DNA of 64,000 nucleotides from Microbacterium protaetiae (GTDB lineage: Bacteria > Actinomycetota > Actinomycetes > Actinomycetales > Microbacteriaceae). The DNA lies in assembly GCF_004135285.1 (NCBI RefSeq), contig NZ_CP035494.1, positions 2,480,001 to 2,544,000 of the forward strand, written 5' to 3'. Position numbers and translations under genes: made by a program. Under the pieces are notes generated by a model, which ran no database searches, was not told where the DNA came from, and saw only the letters and a list, made by a program, of their open reading frames with translations. How positions within the stretch are numbered: the first letter of the stretch is position 1; every line of letters begins with the position of its first letter. Positions 45,282 through 57,109 of this stretch are shown here, piece by piece.

Positions 45282-45282
<1 letters not shown>
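43876..45282 (-). CDS. rmlC-rmlD: Fused dTDP-4-dehydrorhamnose 3,5-epimerase and reductase
   Basis: A 468-residue bifunctional enzyme. Residues 1-185 are RmlC (GDNRGWFKENW, NNISFNDAVGTTRGIHAEPWDKWVSVATGRIFGAWVDLRE, FVPRGVGNAYQTLE). Residues 190-468 are RmlD (TLVLGANGQLGRALRAEFG, NAAAYTAVDAAE, HVSSDYVFDG, and the YGQTKAAGD catalytic Tyr and Lys). It performs the last two steps to dTDP-L-rhamnose. The ATG overlaps the rmlB stop (TGATG). Convergent with wzt, with only 4 bp between. Confidence 0.92.
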
Positions 45283-47149
<1,867 letters not shown>

Positions 47150-47164
47150 TCTGCTATCCTCTCA

Positions 47165-47182
47165 GCGCAAGCCGCCTTGCGC
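47165..47182. promoter_or_regulatory. Palindrome in the rmlA/glycosyltransferase divergent gap
   Basis: GCGCAAG-CCGC-CTTGCGC, a perfect 7-bp inverted repeat 15 bp upstream of the rmlA start. It overlaps where rmlA transcription or translation would begin and could be an operator. GCGCAAG recurs once more at 47192-47200 in a partial form. Confidence 0.5.
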
Positions 47183-47296
47183 TAACCTCCTTACGCGCAA
47201 GAGCACTGACGGCAGGTGCGGATGCATGCGATCTCGATGGGCGGCGGGGCGTCCTGATAGCCTGCTCAAGTCGTCTTGACGGGGGAGGTGCGGTCG

Positions 47297-48421
47297 GTGT
47301 CGGGCATCCTGGTTCACGAGTGGCTCGCGCGCCATGGTGGTTCCGAGAACGTCTTCGAGGTTCTCTCGCAAGCCTTTCCCGACGCCGAACGATTCTGCCT
47401 CTGGAATGACAGTGATGGACGTTTCCGCGGCGTACACGAGACCGTGCTCGCACGTACCCCTTTGCGCCGCAGTAAAGCGGCAGCCCTGCCGTTCATGCCC
47501 AGCGTGTGGCGGCATCTGCCACGGCGCGACGCGGAGTGGGTGCTGTGCAGCAGTCACCTTTTCGCGCACCATGCTCGCTTCAGAGGCGCCGCGCGCGACG
47601 CCCCCAAGCTCGTGTACGCGCACACACCAGCTCGGTATGTGTGGGCGCCCGAATTGGATGGACGCGGCAGCGGCATGGTGGCGCGCGCCGTCTCTGGGTT
47701 GCTGAAACCCGTTGATCGCAAGCGCGCGGCCGAACCGGTATCGATCGCGGCGAACAGTGCGTTTGTGGCGCGGCGCATCGCCGAGACGTGGAAGCGTGAG
47801 GCGACCGTCATCCATCCGCCAGTGAACGTTTCGGCGTTCGCGACGCCAGTCACCGACCTCACGTCGGCCGAGCACGAGATACTCGCCGGTCTTCCGCCCG
47901 AGTTTCTGCTCGGTGTGTCGCGCTTCGTGCCGTACAAGCGCCTTGACCGGGTGATCGAGGCGGGCGCCGCGGTCGGCGTGCCGGTGGTGTTGGCGGGCGG
48001 CGGGCCCGATGAAGATCGCCTGCGCGCGCTCGCGGCCGAGGTGCGCGAGCCGGCGATGTTCGTACAAGATCCCTCGTCGAGGCTTCTCGCGGCCCTGTAT
48101 CGACGTGCCCACGCCTTGGTTTTCCCCTCAGTGGAGGATTTCGGCATTATGCCGGTCGAGGCGATGGCAAGCGGCACACCTGTCGTCGCCAATGCCGTGG
48201 GAGGAACTTCCGAGAGCGTTGTCGACTCAGTCACCGGTGCGCTCGTGCACGATTGGACACGCAGCGAGCTCACCAGCGCTGTCGAACGCGCGGTCGGGGC
48301 AGACCCGAACGCATGCGTCGCTCGAGCGCTCGAGTTCGACACGAGTGTGTTCGTCGACCGCATCACCGATTGGGTGGCAACACAGACGCAGACGCGCGGT
48401 GCAGCGTCACCGATATCGTGA
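47297..48421 (+). CDS. Glycosyltransferase family 4 protein
   Basis: A 374-residue GT-B enzyme: ILVHEWLARHGGSENVFEVLSQAFPDAERFCLW at the start, YAHTPARYVWAPELD, EFLLGVSRFVPYKRLDRVIEA, and PSVEDFGIMPVEAMASGTPVVANAVGG with the nucleotide-sugar-binding Glu. It probably transfers a mannose- or rhamnose-type sugar on the cytosolic face. GTG 47297 is chosen because GGGGGAGG lies 8 bp upstream; earlier GTG and TTG codons exist. Confidence 0.87.
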   Translation: MSGILVHEWLARHGGSENVFEVLSQAFPDAERFCLWNDSDGRFRGVHETVLARTPLRRSKAAALPFMPSVWRHLPRRDAEWVLCSSHLFAHHARFRGAARDAPKLVYAHTPARYVWAPELDGRGSGMVARAVSGLLKPVDRKRAAEPVSIAANSAFVARRIAETWKREATVIHPPVNVSAFATPVTDLTSAEHEILAGLPPEFLLGVSRFVPYKRLDRVIEAGAAVGVPVVLAGGGPDEDRLRALAAEVREPAMFVQDPSSRLLAALYRRAHALVFPSVEDFGIMPVEAMASGTPVVANAVGGTSESVVDSVTGALVHDWTRSELTSAVERAVGADPNACVARALEFDTSVFVDRITDWVATQTQTRGAASPIS

Positions 48422-49395
48422 CCACGCTGTATGTCGACGATCGCTATCGCGGTGCGCATGGCATCGGCAGATACGCACGCGAGGTGCTGGCGCGCCTGCG
48501 CCCGCACTGGCAGTCACTTGATCTCGACGGCAGCCCGCACTCACCGCTCGACGCTTTCCGCGCGCTGCCGACGGTCGGTCGCAATGACGTTGTGTACTCG
48601 CCGGGGTACGGCGCGCTGGTGCGCGCTCCGCGGCAGATACTCACGATCCACGATCTGATCCAACTGCGCTCGCCGGGGCTTCACCGCGTGAAGTTCGCGG
48701 CATATTATGCCGGCCCGGTGCGAAGCGCCGTGCGCAAGGCGGGGCTGGTGCTCACAGTGTCGCAGACGTCGCAGCGTGAGATCCGTGAGTGGGTGCGCGA
48801 CGATTCCGTGCGGGTGGTCAACGCCGGTAATGGATGTTCTGCGGCGTTCCGAATGCAGGGTCCCGTCGAAGAGGCGACAGACCCCTACGTCGTCTTTGTC
48901 GGCAACCTCCGTCGGCACAAGAACCTCGATGTCGTGCTGCGCGCCCTGCCCTACCTCCCCGACGTGCGGCTGCGCGCAGTGATCCCTGAGCGCGAGCGAG
49001 AGGCGGCTCAGGCGCAGGCGGCTGCCTTGTCTCTTGTCGATCGCGTCGAGTGGCTGCACGATGTCGACGACGAGCACCTCGCAGCGCTGTACCGGGGAGC
49101 CGCTGCCACCGTGATGCCCTCGACCCTTGAGGGTTTTGGGCTTCCGGCGCTGGAATCGATCGCCTGCGGCGTCCCAGTCCTCTTCTGGCAGGGCTGTGAC
49201 GCAGTGGCCGAGATCGTGGGCACCCGTGGCTGGTCGCTCGCGTCGGCGCAGGATGCCGCGGAATGGGCCGCTGCACTCACGGAAGCTGTCGCCGCGCCGC
49301 GCCGTGTCGAGCCACCAGCGGGCGTGCACGACTGGGACCGCACAGCCGACATCATCTCCAGCGCACTCGAGCAGGCACTCACAACCGCTGGTTGA
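48418..49395 (+). CDS. Glycosyltransferase family 4 protein
   Basis: A 325-residue GT-B enzyme: DDRYRGAHGIGRYAREVLARL, TIHDLIQLRSPGLHRVKFAAYYAGPVRSAVRKAGLVLTVSQTSQREI, VFVGNLRRHKNLDVVLRALPYL and MPSTLEGFGLPALESIACGVPVLF. The GTG overlaps the preceding gene's stop (GTGA), so the two act in tandem. Acceptor unknown. Confidence 0.87.
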   Translation: MTTLYVDDRYRGAHGIGRYAREVLARLRPHWQSLDLDGSPHSPLDAFRALPTVGRNDVVYSPGYGALVRAPRQILTIHDLIQLRSPGLHRVKFAAYYAGPVRSAVRKAGLVLTVSQTSQREIREWVRDDSVRVVNAGNGCSAAFRMQGPVEEATDPYVVFVGNLRRHKNLDVVLRALPYLPDVRLRAVIPEREREAAQAQAAALSLVDRVEWLHDVDDEHLAALYRGAAATVMPSTLEGFGLPALESIACGVPVLFWQGCDAVAEIVGTRGWSLASAQDAAEWAAALTEAVAAPRRVEPPAGVHDWDRTADIISSALEQALTTAG

Positions 49396-49431
49396 GCTCG
49401 GCCAGGTGCAACGCGACTGAACTGAGACACC

Positions 49432-50541
49432 TCAGCGCCCTGCGAGCCCGCACACGAACGCCTCGAGCGACTCGGTCTTGGCCGTCCAAGACTCTGACGC
49501 CGCGCGCTGGATTCCCGCGAGGTTGGGGGAAGGATGCCGCAGCGCCCCACCGATCGCAGCGTCGGCCTCGCCCGAACCTGCGTAGGTGAACAGGCCCGAT
49601 GTCTCGTCGGCGCTGATCACGGGCGTTTCGCGTGCCACGACGGACAGTCCTGCCGCCAGATATTCATAGAGCTTCATCGGACTGCGCCCCGCGTTGAGCG
49701 GATCGTCTGAGAGCGGTAGCAGCCCGACGCGCGCGCCGTGCAGCAGCGCGGGCAACTCGCCATACGGCACCGGTCCCAGCACGTCGACGTTCGCCGCAAC
49801 CGGCGGCGGCGACGACGCTCCCACACCCGCGAGCGCAAATCGAACATCAGGGTGGGTGCGCGCCCACGCATCCAGTTGTGCCCAATCGAACCGGTCGTCG
49901 AGCGCGCCGACGTACACGCACATCGCTTGGCGCTTATCGCGCAGGTCGTCACCTGCCCCGAAGTGCTGTGTGTCCACGCCGTTCTCGAGAACCAGCGACG
50001 GTACATCCAGCGGCCCCAGCGCCCGCAGCACCTCGCCGGAGGTCGCGACGATGCCGTCGGCCGCCGCCACGATGCTGCGCTGCAAGCGCTGCTTCTCACC
50101 TGATGGGTAGAGATCGGTTGGTCGGTACACGAGTCGAGGTGCGAGAGCTCGCACGGAGTCGTCCCACAAGAGGGGCTGGTCGACGAGCACGGCGTCGAAC
50201 GCGGGATCGATTCCCTGCCGCGTCAGCTCGCGCGCGACGCGGAACGGCCCATAAGGACGGGGGAGGGTCGTGCGCGGCACCAGGTGCGTCACTCCATCGG
50301 CGTCACGGTATGCACCGCGCGGGACCGCGGCATCCATCGCATGGCTCACACGTCGCGTGGCGCGATGCGCGAGCGAGATCGGTGTCGAAAGGTGCACCAC
50401 GTCGGCTCCGCTGAGCGCGAGGGTGCGGGCGTAATGGTGGCTGCCGACACGGAATGGGCCGAACGCGTGGCTGTGGGAAAGGAAAAGGATGCAGCGGCCG
50501 CCCGCATCGCGTGGCCCTTCGGGCATACCCTGCTCGCTCAT
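49432..50541 (-). CDS. Glycosyltransferase (GT-B fold)
   Basis: A 369-residue protein: CILFLSHSHAFGPFRVGSHHYARTLALSGADVVHLSTP at the start, then VYRPTDLYPSG, VLENGVDTQHF, and LGPVPYGELPALLHGARVGLLPLSDDPLNAGRSPMKLYEYLAAGLSVVA with the donor-binding end of GT-B enzymes. The ATG overlaps the pyruvyltransferase stop by 4 bp. Convergent with the GT4 gene to the left. Confidence 0.8.
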   Translation of the reverse strand: MSEQGMPEGPRDAGGRCILFLSHSHAFGPFRVGSHHYARTLALSGADVVHLSTPISLAHRATRRVSHAMDAAVPRGAYRDADGVTHLVPRTTLPRPYGPFRVARELTRQGIDPAFDAVLVDQPLLWDDSVRALAPRLVYRPTDLYPSGEKQRLQRSIVAAADGIVATSGEVLRALGPLDVPSLVLENGVDTQHFGAGDDLRDKRQAMCVYVGALDDRFDWAQLDAWARTHPDVRFALAGVGASSPPPVAANVDVLGPVPYGELPALLHGARVGLLPLSDDPLNAGRSPMKLYEYLAAGLSVVARETPVISADETSGLFTYAGSGEADAAIGGALRHPSPNLAGIQRAASESWTAKTESLEAFVCGLAGR

Positions 50542-51641
50542 GACCGCGCGGCCCGGATCGTGTCGCGCACCTCGGCCTCAAGGTCTGACAGGGTCTGGTC
50601 GGCATCGCGCATGCGTTCGGTCACCTCGGCGGTGCGACCCAACTGCTCGCGCAGGAACTGCTGCATCCGGTCTGGGTCGCTTGTCGCTGCGTCGAGGGAG
50701 ATGTCGTTCAGTCCCACAGTGGCGAACGCATCCGTGATCTTGTGCGTTGGGTGGGGCACGAGTTCGGCCGGCACGGCACCGCTCAGGGCGGCGAGCACGA
50801 GCACGTGCATCCGGTCGCTGATCACCAGGCGTGCGCCGTCGTAGCGTTCGCGCAGCAGCGTCTCTTGCGTGACCGGATCGGTGGCGCCCCACGGTTCGAA
50901 GACTCCGCCTAGTGCATCGGAAAGTTCGCGGGCGCGGGGCTCGTCTTCACGCACCTGCACGACGGTGCGGATGAGCAGCCCCTCGGCGGCGGCGGCCGCG
51001 CGCACCGCCTGCACCCAAGCGTCGCCGGGCATCGGACGTGCACCGCGCAGGCTGACGATCAGCTCGCTGCGTTCGACCCAGGGACGTCCGGTACGGACGC
51101 CGGCCGCGAACCCGATATCGGGAGCGACCCGGCCCCCGCCGACGACCGCCGCACTCGCGTCATCCCGCCACAGCGCGATCTGCGAGAGGCGTGCCGCGCG
51201 TGCGTGCAACCACCTCGCAGGATTGGTGGGCGCACGGATGCCGCGGGGCGGCCGTACGACGATGCCCCGCTTAATCCGCACGATGAGGGTCTCGACGAAG
51301 AAGACCAGTTCGCGCAGTCCGTTGCCGCGGTCAAGTGGCACCTCACCGGCTTCGAATATAAGCACTGGGCGTGGGGGAGCGGTCACCAGCATCCACAGCC
51401 ACTTCGGCACGCTGCGCTTCGAGCGCAGCACGATGGCATCGTCGGGCACCCCGAGCTGTCGTAACCAGACATCCGGCGCGGCACCTGCGTAAACGACAAG
51501 ATCGCTGGAGCTGTCGCGCGCCCAGTCGAGCGTCCCGCGGCGGATGAGCGCGTCGCCGATGTTCCATTCGGGGCCTGTGAGTGAGACGAACGTGCGCGTG
51601 CAGTGCGCGCGTTGGCATGTCTTGCTCGCACCCGATCGCAT
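50538..51641 (-). CDS. Polysaccharide pyruvyltransferase family protein
   Basis: A 367-residue protein of the WcaK/CsaB fold: EWNIGDALIRRGTLDWA, ELIVSLRGARPM, and ARLVISDRMHVLVLAALSGAVPAELVPHPTHKITDAFATVGL. Such enzymes add a pyruvate ketal to sugars of wall polymers. Residues of the C-terminal DRxH motif are present. Translationally coupled to the glycosyltransferase downstream. Confidence 0.75.
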   Translation of the reverse strand: MRSGASKTCQRAHCTRTFVSLTGPEWNIGDALIRRGTLDWARDSSSDLVVYAGAAPDVWLRQLGVPDDAIVLRSKRSVPKWLWMLVTAPPRPVLIFEAGEVPLDRGNGLRELVFFVETLIVRIKRGIVVRPPRGIRAPTNPARWLHARAARLSQIALWRDDASAAVVGGGRVAPDIGFAAGVRTGRPWVERSELIVSLRGARPMPGDAWVQAVRAAAAAEGLLIRTVVQVREDEPRARELSDALGGVFEPWGATDPVTQETLLRERYDGARLVISDRMHVLVLAALSGAVPAELVPHPTHKITDAFATVGLNDISLDAATSDPDRMQQFLREQLGRTAEVTERMRDADQTLSDLEAEVRDTIRAARS

Positions 51642-51698
51642 GAATTCAATCTACTTCGAGGATGAGACCCTCCCTCGGCCGAAGAGCAGCCGAGGGAG

Positions 51699-53351
51699 TC
51701 AGTCAAAGCGCGGCAACTCCGCAAGTCGACCGCGCCAATGCGATATCCAGTGTGCGAGCGCTGCGCCGTTGCGTACCGCTCGAGGGAGACGGTCGCCGTC
51801 TGAATTCGTGGCCAGTGATTCAATGCGGCGCATGTCGAAGAGGCGGGCGACCGCCGGCTCTGCAACGATGCTCTGGGACATCGACCTCGCAGCCGCTGCT
51901 GACGTCGGGCCGCGTTCTGTGAATACTACTTGGCTGCGATGGGGGTTGACTGTCGAGTCGATGTCGGCCAGCACCGGATTGAGTATTCTCAAAACCGCAG
52001 GTCGGAGGTCCCGATTCTGGCGTGGGAGAGGCGGGACTGCGCACACGGTGCGCACCACTTCTGGGTCGATGAACGGTGTCAGAACGCGTCGCTCTGGTGA
52101 GAACAGGCGGAAAGGCGACACAGCGATCGCACGTCGTGTGCGAGTGAGTAGTCGCATGACGGTCTCCGCATACGGGTGATCGTCCCATGAGCGCGAGCGC
52201 GCGCGCCAATCTGCAAACGCTTCGGCTTCCCACTCATCCCGGATGCTCTGGCGCAGTACGCGTGAGTCTTGAAATGGTCTTGCACCCAGCGCGGACCACA
52301 CCTCACGCGCGTGTTGTTCGGACGCCGAGGATGCAACGTTATCGTGGTACCTCATGAGCACATCGCCCGCAAGCCCATCGAAGAGCGAAGAACTCGCATG
52401 TTGGTTCCGCAGAACCTGGGCTAGCGGCATCATCCAGTTATGCATGCATGTTGCGTGCTCCAGGCGGACAAGGGTGGGTTCTCGCGCCGCCAGCCAGTCT
52501 TCTGTCTGGTAGTCGACAACGTGGTGCTCGATTCCAATGGCCCGGGCGATCTCTCCGGCTATCCGGATGTCTCCGTCCCAACCGTTTTCGTGATGCGTGG
52601 ACCACGAGACGGGTAGAGCGTTGGGAGTGAGCAACGCCGCAAGCAATAGCCGGGAATCGAGCCCCCCGGAGAGCGTGAGGTCGACGCTTCTTGCTGCCGG
52701 CTGCGGCACAGCAGCCACGATCGCGGCCGCGAGATCATTGACGGTCGCTGTACCTGAGGGGTCCGTAAACCACCGAGGGAGGCGAGTACTCAGGCGTGTC
52801 TCTCCCGCCACATGATCGAGTCTCTGACCGGCGTCGAGCCTGCTGATCTCGACCATCGGCGTCGAGCCAGCCGAGAAGCCTGATAGGACAAAGTACGTCC
52901 GCCACGCCATGATGTCGGCGTGGACCGGTACATCTGCGAATTCTATGAGCGGTGACATGCGATTGGCCCAGAAAGTGGTCCCGCCGATCGCCCGAGTGAA
53001 GATGTCCTGGGTGCCGAGCCAGTCAGTGTGTAGGGTGGCTCCTTTACTGTTACTGTCGACCCAGAACCCCGCGAGCCCGATGTCTTCGCTGGCGTGTTGT
53101 GCTGTGCGCGGTCGTGTGTTGCGCGCGACGTAGCGGCCCCATACCCAGCCGTCAGGAACCGTCTCCAAGCCATCGGATCTGGACGCAGCGAATCGGATGT
53201 CTCGAGAATCGTGCAGCATTGTGACAGGTGCCGGCGAGCTTGCCAGCAGCCGATCAAAAAGGTGGTCTTCGTCCTCGCCGAACGCGCCACACACGAAAGG
53301 CTGGGCGACGAATCGCTCTCCAGGGACCGTTGGTGCCGTCACGACTCCCAC
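51699..53351 (-). CDS. Asparagine-synthetase-like protein without a glutaminase nucleophile
   Basis: A 550-residue protein. The first about 200 residues resemble a class-II glutamine amidotransferase fold but lack the N-terminal Cys2. The C-terminal ATP pyrophosphatase domain has the P-loop LSGGLDSRLLLAALL (SGGLDSR at 228-234) and LFDGLAGDVLM. Such proteins sit in actinobacterial polysaccharide loci and may ligate an amine to a carboxylate (inferred). GTG 53351 is the first start; GTG 53342 with GGGAG is also possible. An IS3 remnant begins about 23 bp upstream, so the promoter may be lost. Confidence 0.75.
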   Translation of the reverse strand: MGVVTAPTVPGERFVAQPFVCGAFGEDEDHLFDRLLASSPAPVTMLHDSRDIRFAASRSDGLETVPDGWVWGRYVARNTRPRTAQHASEDIGLAGFWVDSNSKGATLHTDWLGTQDIFTRAIGGTTFWANRMSPLIEFADVPVHADIMAWRTYFVLSGFSAGSTPMVEISRLDAGQRLDHVAGETRLSTRLPRWFTDPSGTATVNDLAAAIVAAVPQPAARSVDLTLSGGLDSRLLLAALLTPNALPVSWSTHHENGWDGDIRIAGEIARAIGIEHHVVDYQTEDWLAAREPTLVRLEHATCMHNWMMPLAQVLRNQHASSSLFDGLAGDVLMRYHDNVASSASEQHAREVWSALGARPFQDSRVLRQSIRDEWEAEAFADWRARSRSWDDHPYAETVMRLLTRTRRAIAVSPFRLFSPERRVLTPFIDPEVVRTVCAVPPLPRQNRDLRPAVLRILNPVLADIDSTVNPHRSQVVFTERGPTSAAAARSMSQSIVAEPAVARLFDMRRIESLATNSDGDRLPRAVRNGAALAHWISHWRGRLAELPRFD

Positions 53352-53373
53352 TTTGCCACGCGTTGGCCGACAG

Positions 53374-53850
53374 CGAACCGCCCCAGGTTTGGTGCCGCTT
53401 CCTTTCGAGTCGAAAGGATAGCGTCACGCCGAAGAAGATTGACCCCGGGCTCCGCGAGCGAGCTGTCAGGTTCGCGCTTGAGCATCGGACCGAGTACGCG
53501 TCGACTGCGAAGGTGATCGCGGCCGTGGCCCGCCAGGAGGGTGTCGGTGCGGAGTTGATGCGCCGATGGGTTGTGCAGACCGAGATCGATGCGGGTGATC
53601 GTGGCGGGCAGACCAGTGAAGAGCACACGGAGATCCGCCGGTTGCAGGCGGAGAATCGGCGGCTGCGTGAGGGTGTCGCTATCCTCAAAGCGACGACTCT
53701 CTTCGTGGGGAACTCGACCTGCGCAACGGTTTATGGGCTTCATCGACCAGATGTGCTCGGAGGGCTTTGTCGTCGAGTTGATCGTCCGCGTCCGGCGTGA
53801 GCGGGGCGTGTCGATCGCGGCACATATGTTCGGCCCAACACTGGTATGGC
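53374..53850 (+). pseudogene. IS3-family remnant (orfA with lost start, truncated orfB)
   Basis: Starts with GAACCGCCCCAGGTTTGGTG, like an IS3-type terminal repeat. OrfA reads (V)TPKKIDPGLRERAVRFALEH...EHTEIRRLQAENRRLREGVAILKATTLFVG from 53422, with GTC where a start codon is expected. OrfB begins at 53733 (MGFIDQMCSEGFVVELIVRVRRERGVSIAA) but breaks off after about 30 residues. Both match IS3 transposase subunits. Nonfunctional. Confidence 0.75.
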
Positions 53851-53964
53851 CGTGCCCGAACCGCCCCCGGGACCCTACCTGTCAGTGTTGGGTGAGTCCA
53901 CCACTCCATAGCAAGTCCGCCTTGTAGGACGGTCAAGTCCCCTGAAGTGGATGCTCCTATGCTG

Positions 53965-55235
53965 TCAAGCGGTCAGTGGTGAGCTGATTTGTTCCAGGGT
54001 GGCGATCGCTCGAGTTTCGAGGTCGGGATCGGCGCGGGTGCCGATCTCGAGCCGGCGTAGCCGTTGGTACGGGACGCCGAGACTGCTGGCGAGAACGCTG
54101 ATCGGGATGCCGACTGCTTGTCGGCGGGCTCTGAGCTCGCGCCCGGCTGGGTTGTCGATGGCGGGGTTGAGCAGGGCGGCGTAGACCTCGTTCGCGACGC
54201 GCCTCTTGAGACAGCGCATGATGTCGCGGTCGGTGAGCTGCTCTGCACGGCGCTGTTCGAAGTAGGCCATCGTTCGAGGCTCGCGGTGACGCATGCGTAG
54301 AAGCACGATCCGGTGCAGGGCGGCGTTGGCGTGCCGGTTACCGCCGCGAGAGAGCCGGTGCCGCGTGCGTTGTCCGGACGAGGCGGGAATCGGGGCGACG
54401 CCGGCGAGAGCGGCGAAGCTCGCGCGGGTCCCCAGCCGCTCAGGGTTGTCGCCTGCGGCGACCAGGAGCGTCGCCGCAGTGACGGGACCGACTCCGCTCA
54501 GGGACAGCAGCGTGGGGTTGACCTGCCGGACCAGCAACTCAAGCTGTTGCTCGATCAGGTCGATCTCGGCTTGCATCGTGAGGTACCGGACCGAGAACCT
54601 TCGCAACGTCTGCCGGGCGACGATCTCGGGATCGGAGGACGCGATCGTTCCCGGCCGGGTCTTTGCGAGCGTGTTCACCAGTCGCTGCCCGCTGAGCGCT
54701 CGGAACGACTGCCGCACCAGCTCGGGCGCGGTGATCAGCAGCGCGTGGATCTGGTTCATCACCTGCGCCCTGGCTTTGGCCGCGGAGCGGCGCTCGGCGA
54801 GGAGGATCCGCATCGATTCCACCGCCCCGTCACCAGTCTTCGGGATCGCGGTGTCAGTTCCGGCCAGGACAGCGACGGCTGCCTGATGCGCGTCGAGCGG
54901 GTCGGACTTGCCCCGACGCCGTCGGGCCTGCCAGTCCTGTCGGGCGACTTCGACGACGGCCGGCCCCGCCGCATTCGCGCGCGGGAGAGGCCAGCCCCGT
55001 AGGAGCCGGTGCCCTCCACGCCGACACAGACGACATCGCCGTGCGCGTGGAGAAACGCGACTACCTGCGCATAGCCGCGGCCGTCGGCGCGGAACTCTCG
55101 GTCGGCGACAGGTTTGCGGACGTGATCGAGGATCGCGACATGATGCGTGTTCTTGTGCGTGTCGACGCCTGCGACCAGCTCGGTCGCTGGTGAGAGCGGG
55201 TTGGTGAGCGGCGGGTCGAGTGTCATGCTCGTCAT
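53965..55235 (-). pseudogene. Second IS110-family transposase, frameshifted
   Basis: A different IS110 lineage from copies A-C. The N-terminal part (from ATG 55235: ELVAGVDTHKNTHHVAILDH, VVCVGVEGTGSYGAGL) is in one frame. The rest (NAAGPAVVEVARQDWQARRRRGKSDPLDAHQAA through LLSLSGVGPVTAATLLVAAGD) continues in another frame from about 54985, so a 1-base shift splits the gene. A C-terminal helix-turn-helix-like tail (ELRARRQAVGIPISVLASSLGVPYQRLRRLEIG) is intact. The transposase is probably inactive. Confidence 0.85.
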
Positions 55236-55500
55236 TGGCGGGATTCCCTTCCAACGGTTGATGAACGTCACCGCAGGTCGGGTGAGTGCAGACAGCACAA
55301 AGGTGAGACGACTACCCGGTCAGGCTCCTATCAACTCATGTGCCCGCCCGGCCCGCAGCGACCCCGGCGTCGACGGACAGATCAACAAAAAGACAGCCGC
55401 GAACGGCGCCCGTGTAATTTCGGGTCACGCCGGCGCCGGAGCCGAATCCATGATCTCTGTGTAGCCGTTCTGTGATCCTTCGGGTTGGTTGTGGTGGTTA
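55236..55500. other. Left end of the second IS110 element and flank
   Basis: Noncoding. It corresponds to the upstream end of the frameshifted IS110 and may have encoded its bridge RNA; the GGCGCCCG...CGCCGGCGCC pairing near 55405-55440 is visible. The exact element end is not recognised. Confidence 0.4.
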
Positions 55501-55539
55501 AGCGGGCACTACTTGTAGGACGAGTTGGAGGATCGCCAG

Positions 55540-55785
55540 TCTGATGAGTTTGAGTTCCGTGGTGGCGGCCGCCGCGGCCAATGATGGAGTCGTGCCCGCT
55601 GCCTCCAGTTCTGACCGTCCGGCCCGTCGGCGTTCGCTCACGCCTGGCTAGTAGCTGAAGTACCTGTCCGAGTGCGAGACGGCGTGCTAGTCCGGGCAGG
55701 GCATCGCTTACCTGCGTGGCGACGGCGTGTACTCGTCGTTGATCCCGGGGTGGCGTATGCAGCGCGATCGAGGATCAGAACACCT
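55540..55785 (+). pseudogene. Decayed transposase subunit fragment
   Basis: Fragments of an IS3-type orfA can be read with stops and frame slips: VVPAASSSDRPARRRSLTPG, then about KYLSECET, then YLRGDGVYSSLIPGW. These match the conserved order SSDRPARRRxxTPxYK...LLRREGLYSSHIxEW of that family. No intact frame. Together with its neighbours it marks an insertion hotspot. Confidence 0.55.
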
Positions 55786-55972
55786 ATCAGCGATCACACA
55801 CCGCCAACCAGGCCCGGTGACAACACCACCCCAGATCACGACTTCGCCAGGGGACAGCAATCGTGCCGGGGCCCAGCAGGCCGTCAACTTTCAGGGTTCC
55901 TCCATCCGGGCGACGCAGAAAGTAACGGGGCATGCCATCGAAGTGTTCGAGCTAGAGAACTAGCGCCGTCCG

Positions 55973-57061
55973 ATGCTCAGAGCCGGACCTAGTATCGTCA
56001 TAGACGTGGATGATCAGACCACTCAGCAGATCCATGCGGACATCTCAGGGCAGGACGACAATCTCGGCGACTCCGCTTTGCGCAGGGGGTATCTCAGCGC
56101 GATAGCCGGTGCGGGACGTAGATTCCATGTCGTGGGTCGCATGCAGACATCCGACTACCTTTCCGGTCTCGCGCTGAGCGAGCAGCACATCTGGTACGCA
56201 GACCGGGACACATGGGTGAGGTCTGTCGACGCAAAATCCAAGATCATCCATGTCTTCAACGCCGGAGAGATCGATCTGGCCGGTGTGGTGCGATATCCGA
56301 CTCCCCGTCGTGCCGATGAATTGGCTGCGGCGAAGGATTCGGGCGGTGTCGTCATTGCGGCGGGGATCGGCCTGAAGGACCCACGGCTAGCGCGATCAAT
56401 CGAGTTTCGCTCATCCTTCCTCAACGCGGACGTCGTGTCGTGGCGCGATGCCGGCTCACAGCAGGCTGCCGGCTTCGGTGAGGTGAACCCGGATTGGGCG
56501 TTCATGCTCGGCTCGAAGACTGCCGACTGGCGATCGGTTGGCGCACGCAGCTATATCGCGGTCACGCTGCGCTTCGACAGACCGTACCCGGATAGTAGGT
56601 GGATTGCTGCGGTGAAGTCACTCGCAAATGCGACATCCACTCGAATCGTGACATTGGCACAGGTGTCCCGCGATGCGCCGCGAGCCGTACAACTCGCGGT
56701 AGATCTGGGCGGCGAATACCTCGCGCCCCGTAGTCTGGCCCATGATGTTCTCGAGGCGCATGTGCGAGGCATCTACCAGCAGTCGCTGGCTGTGGTAAGC
56801 GACCGAGCCCACGGACTCATCATCGGAGCGACCGAGGGCGCCTATCCCATCGGATCGGGGGCCGATCCGGGCAAGATTGTCCGCCTTCTCGACGCGGTGG
56901 GTCTCGGCACACTCATCGGGCATTTCGATCAGCTTCAGGACTTCGGTGAGCAGCTTCCAACGCGGCTTCGCGACCTGGCACCCGCAGTCGATGAAGCACG
57001 GGCTCGACTGGCACGCCTGACGCTGCGCATCCAGGCTGTGCTGGGCTCAGTCATGCCCTGA
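55973..57061 (+). CDS. Polysaccharide pyruvyltransferase family protein
   Basis: A 362-residue protein of the WcaK/CsaB fold: SGQDDNLGDSALRRGYLSAIAGAGRRFHVVG, GGVVIAAGIGLKDPRLARSIEFRSSFLNADVVSWRD, SYIAVTLRFDRPYPDSRW and LAVVSDRAHGLIIGATEG (DRAH). It differs strongly from the pyruvyltransferase at 50.5 kb. Start is ATG 55973 or GTG 56006; both are in frame. Convergent with the hydrolase gene. Confidence 0.72.
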   Translation: MLRAGPSIVIDVDDQTTQQIHADISGQDDNLGDSALRRGYLSAIAGAGRRFHVVGRMQTSDYLSGLALSEQHIWYADRDTWVRSVDAKSKIIHVFNAGEIDLAGVVRYPTPRRADELAAAKDSGGVVIAAGIGLKDPRLARSIEFRSSFLNADVVSWRDAGSQQAAGFGEVNPDWAFMLGSKTADWRSVGARSYIAVTLRFDRPYPDSRWIAAVKSLANATSTRIVTLAQVSRDAPRAVQLAVDLGGEYLAPRSLAHDVLEAHVRGIYQQSLAVVSDRAHGLIIGATEGAYPIGSGADPGKIVRLLDAVGLGTLIGHFDQLQDFGEQLPTRLRDLAPAVDEARARLARLTLRIQAVLGSVMP

Positions 57062-57109
57062 CACGTATGCCGCAGGCACCCCTGGTGACGCCGCACCACA
57101 TGGCGGCCG

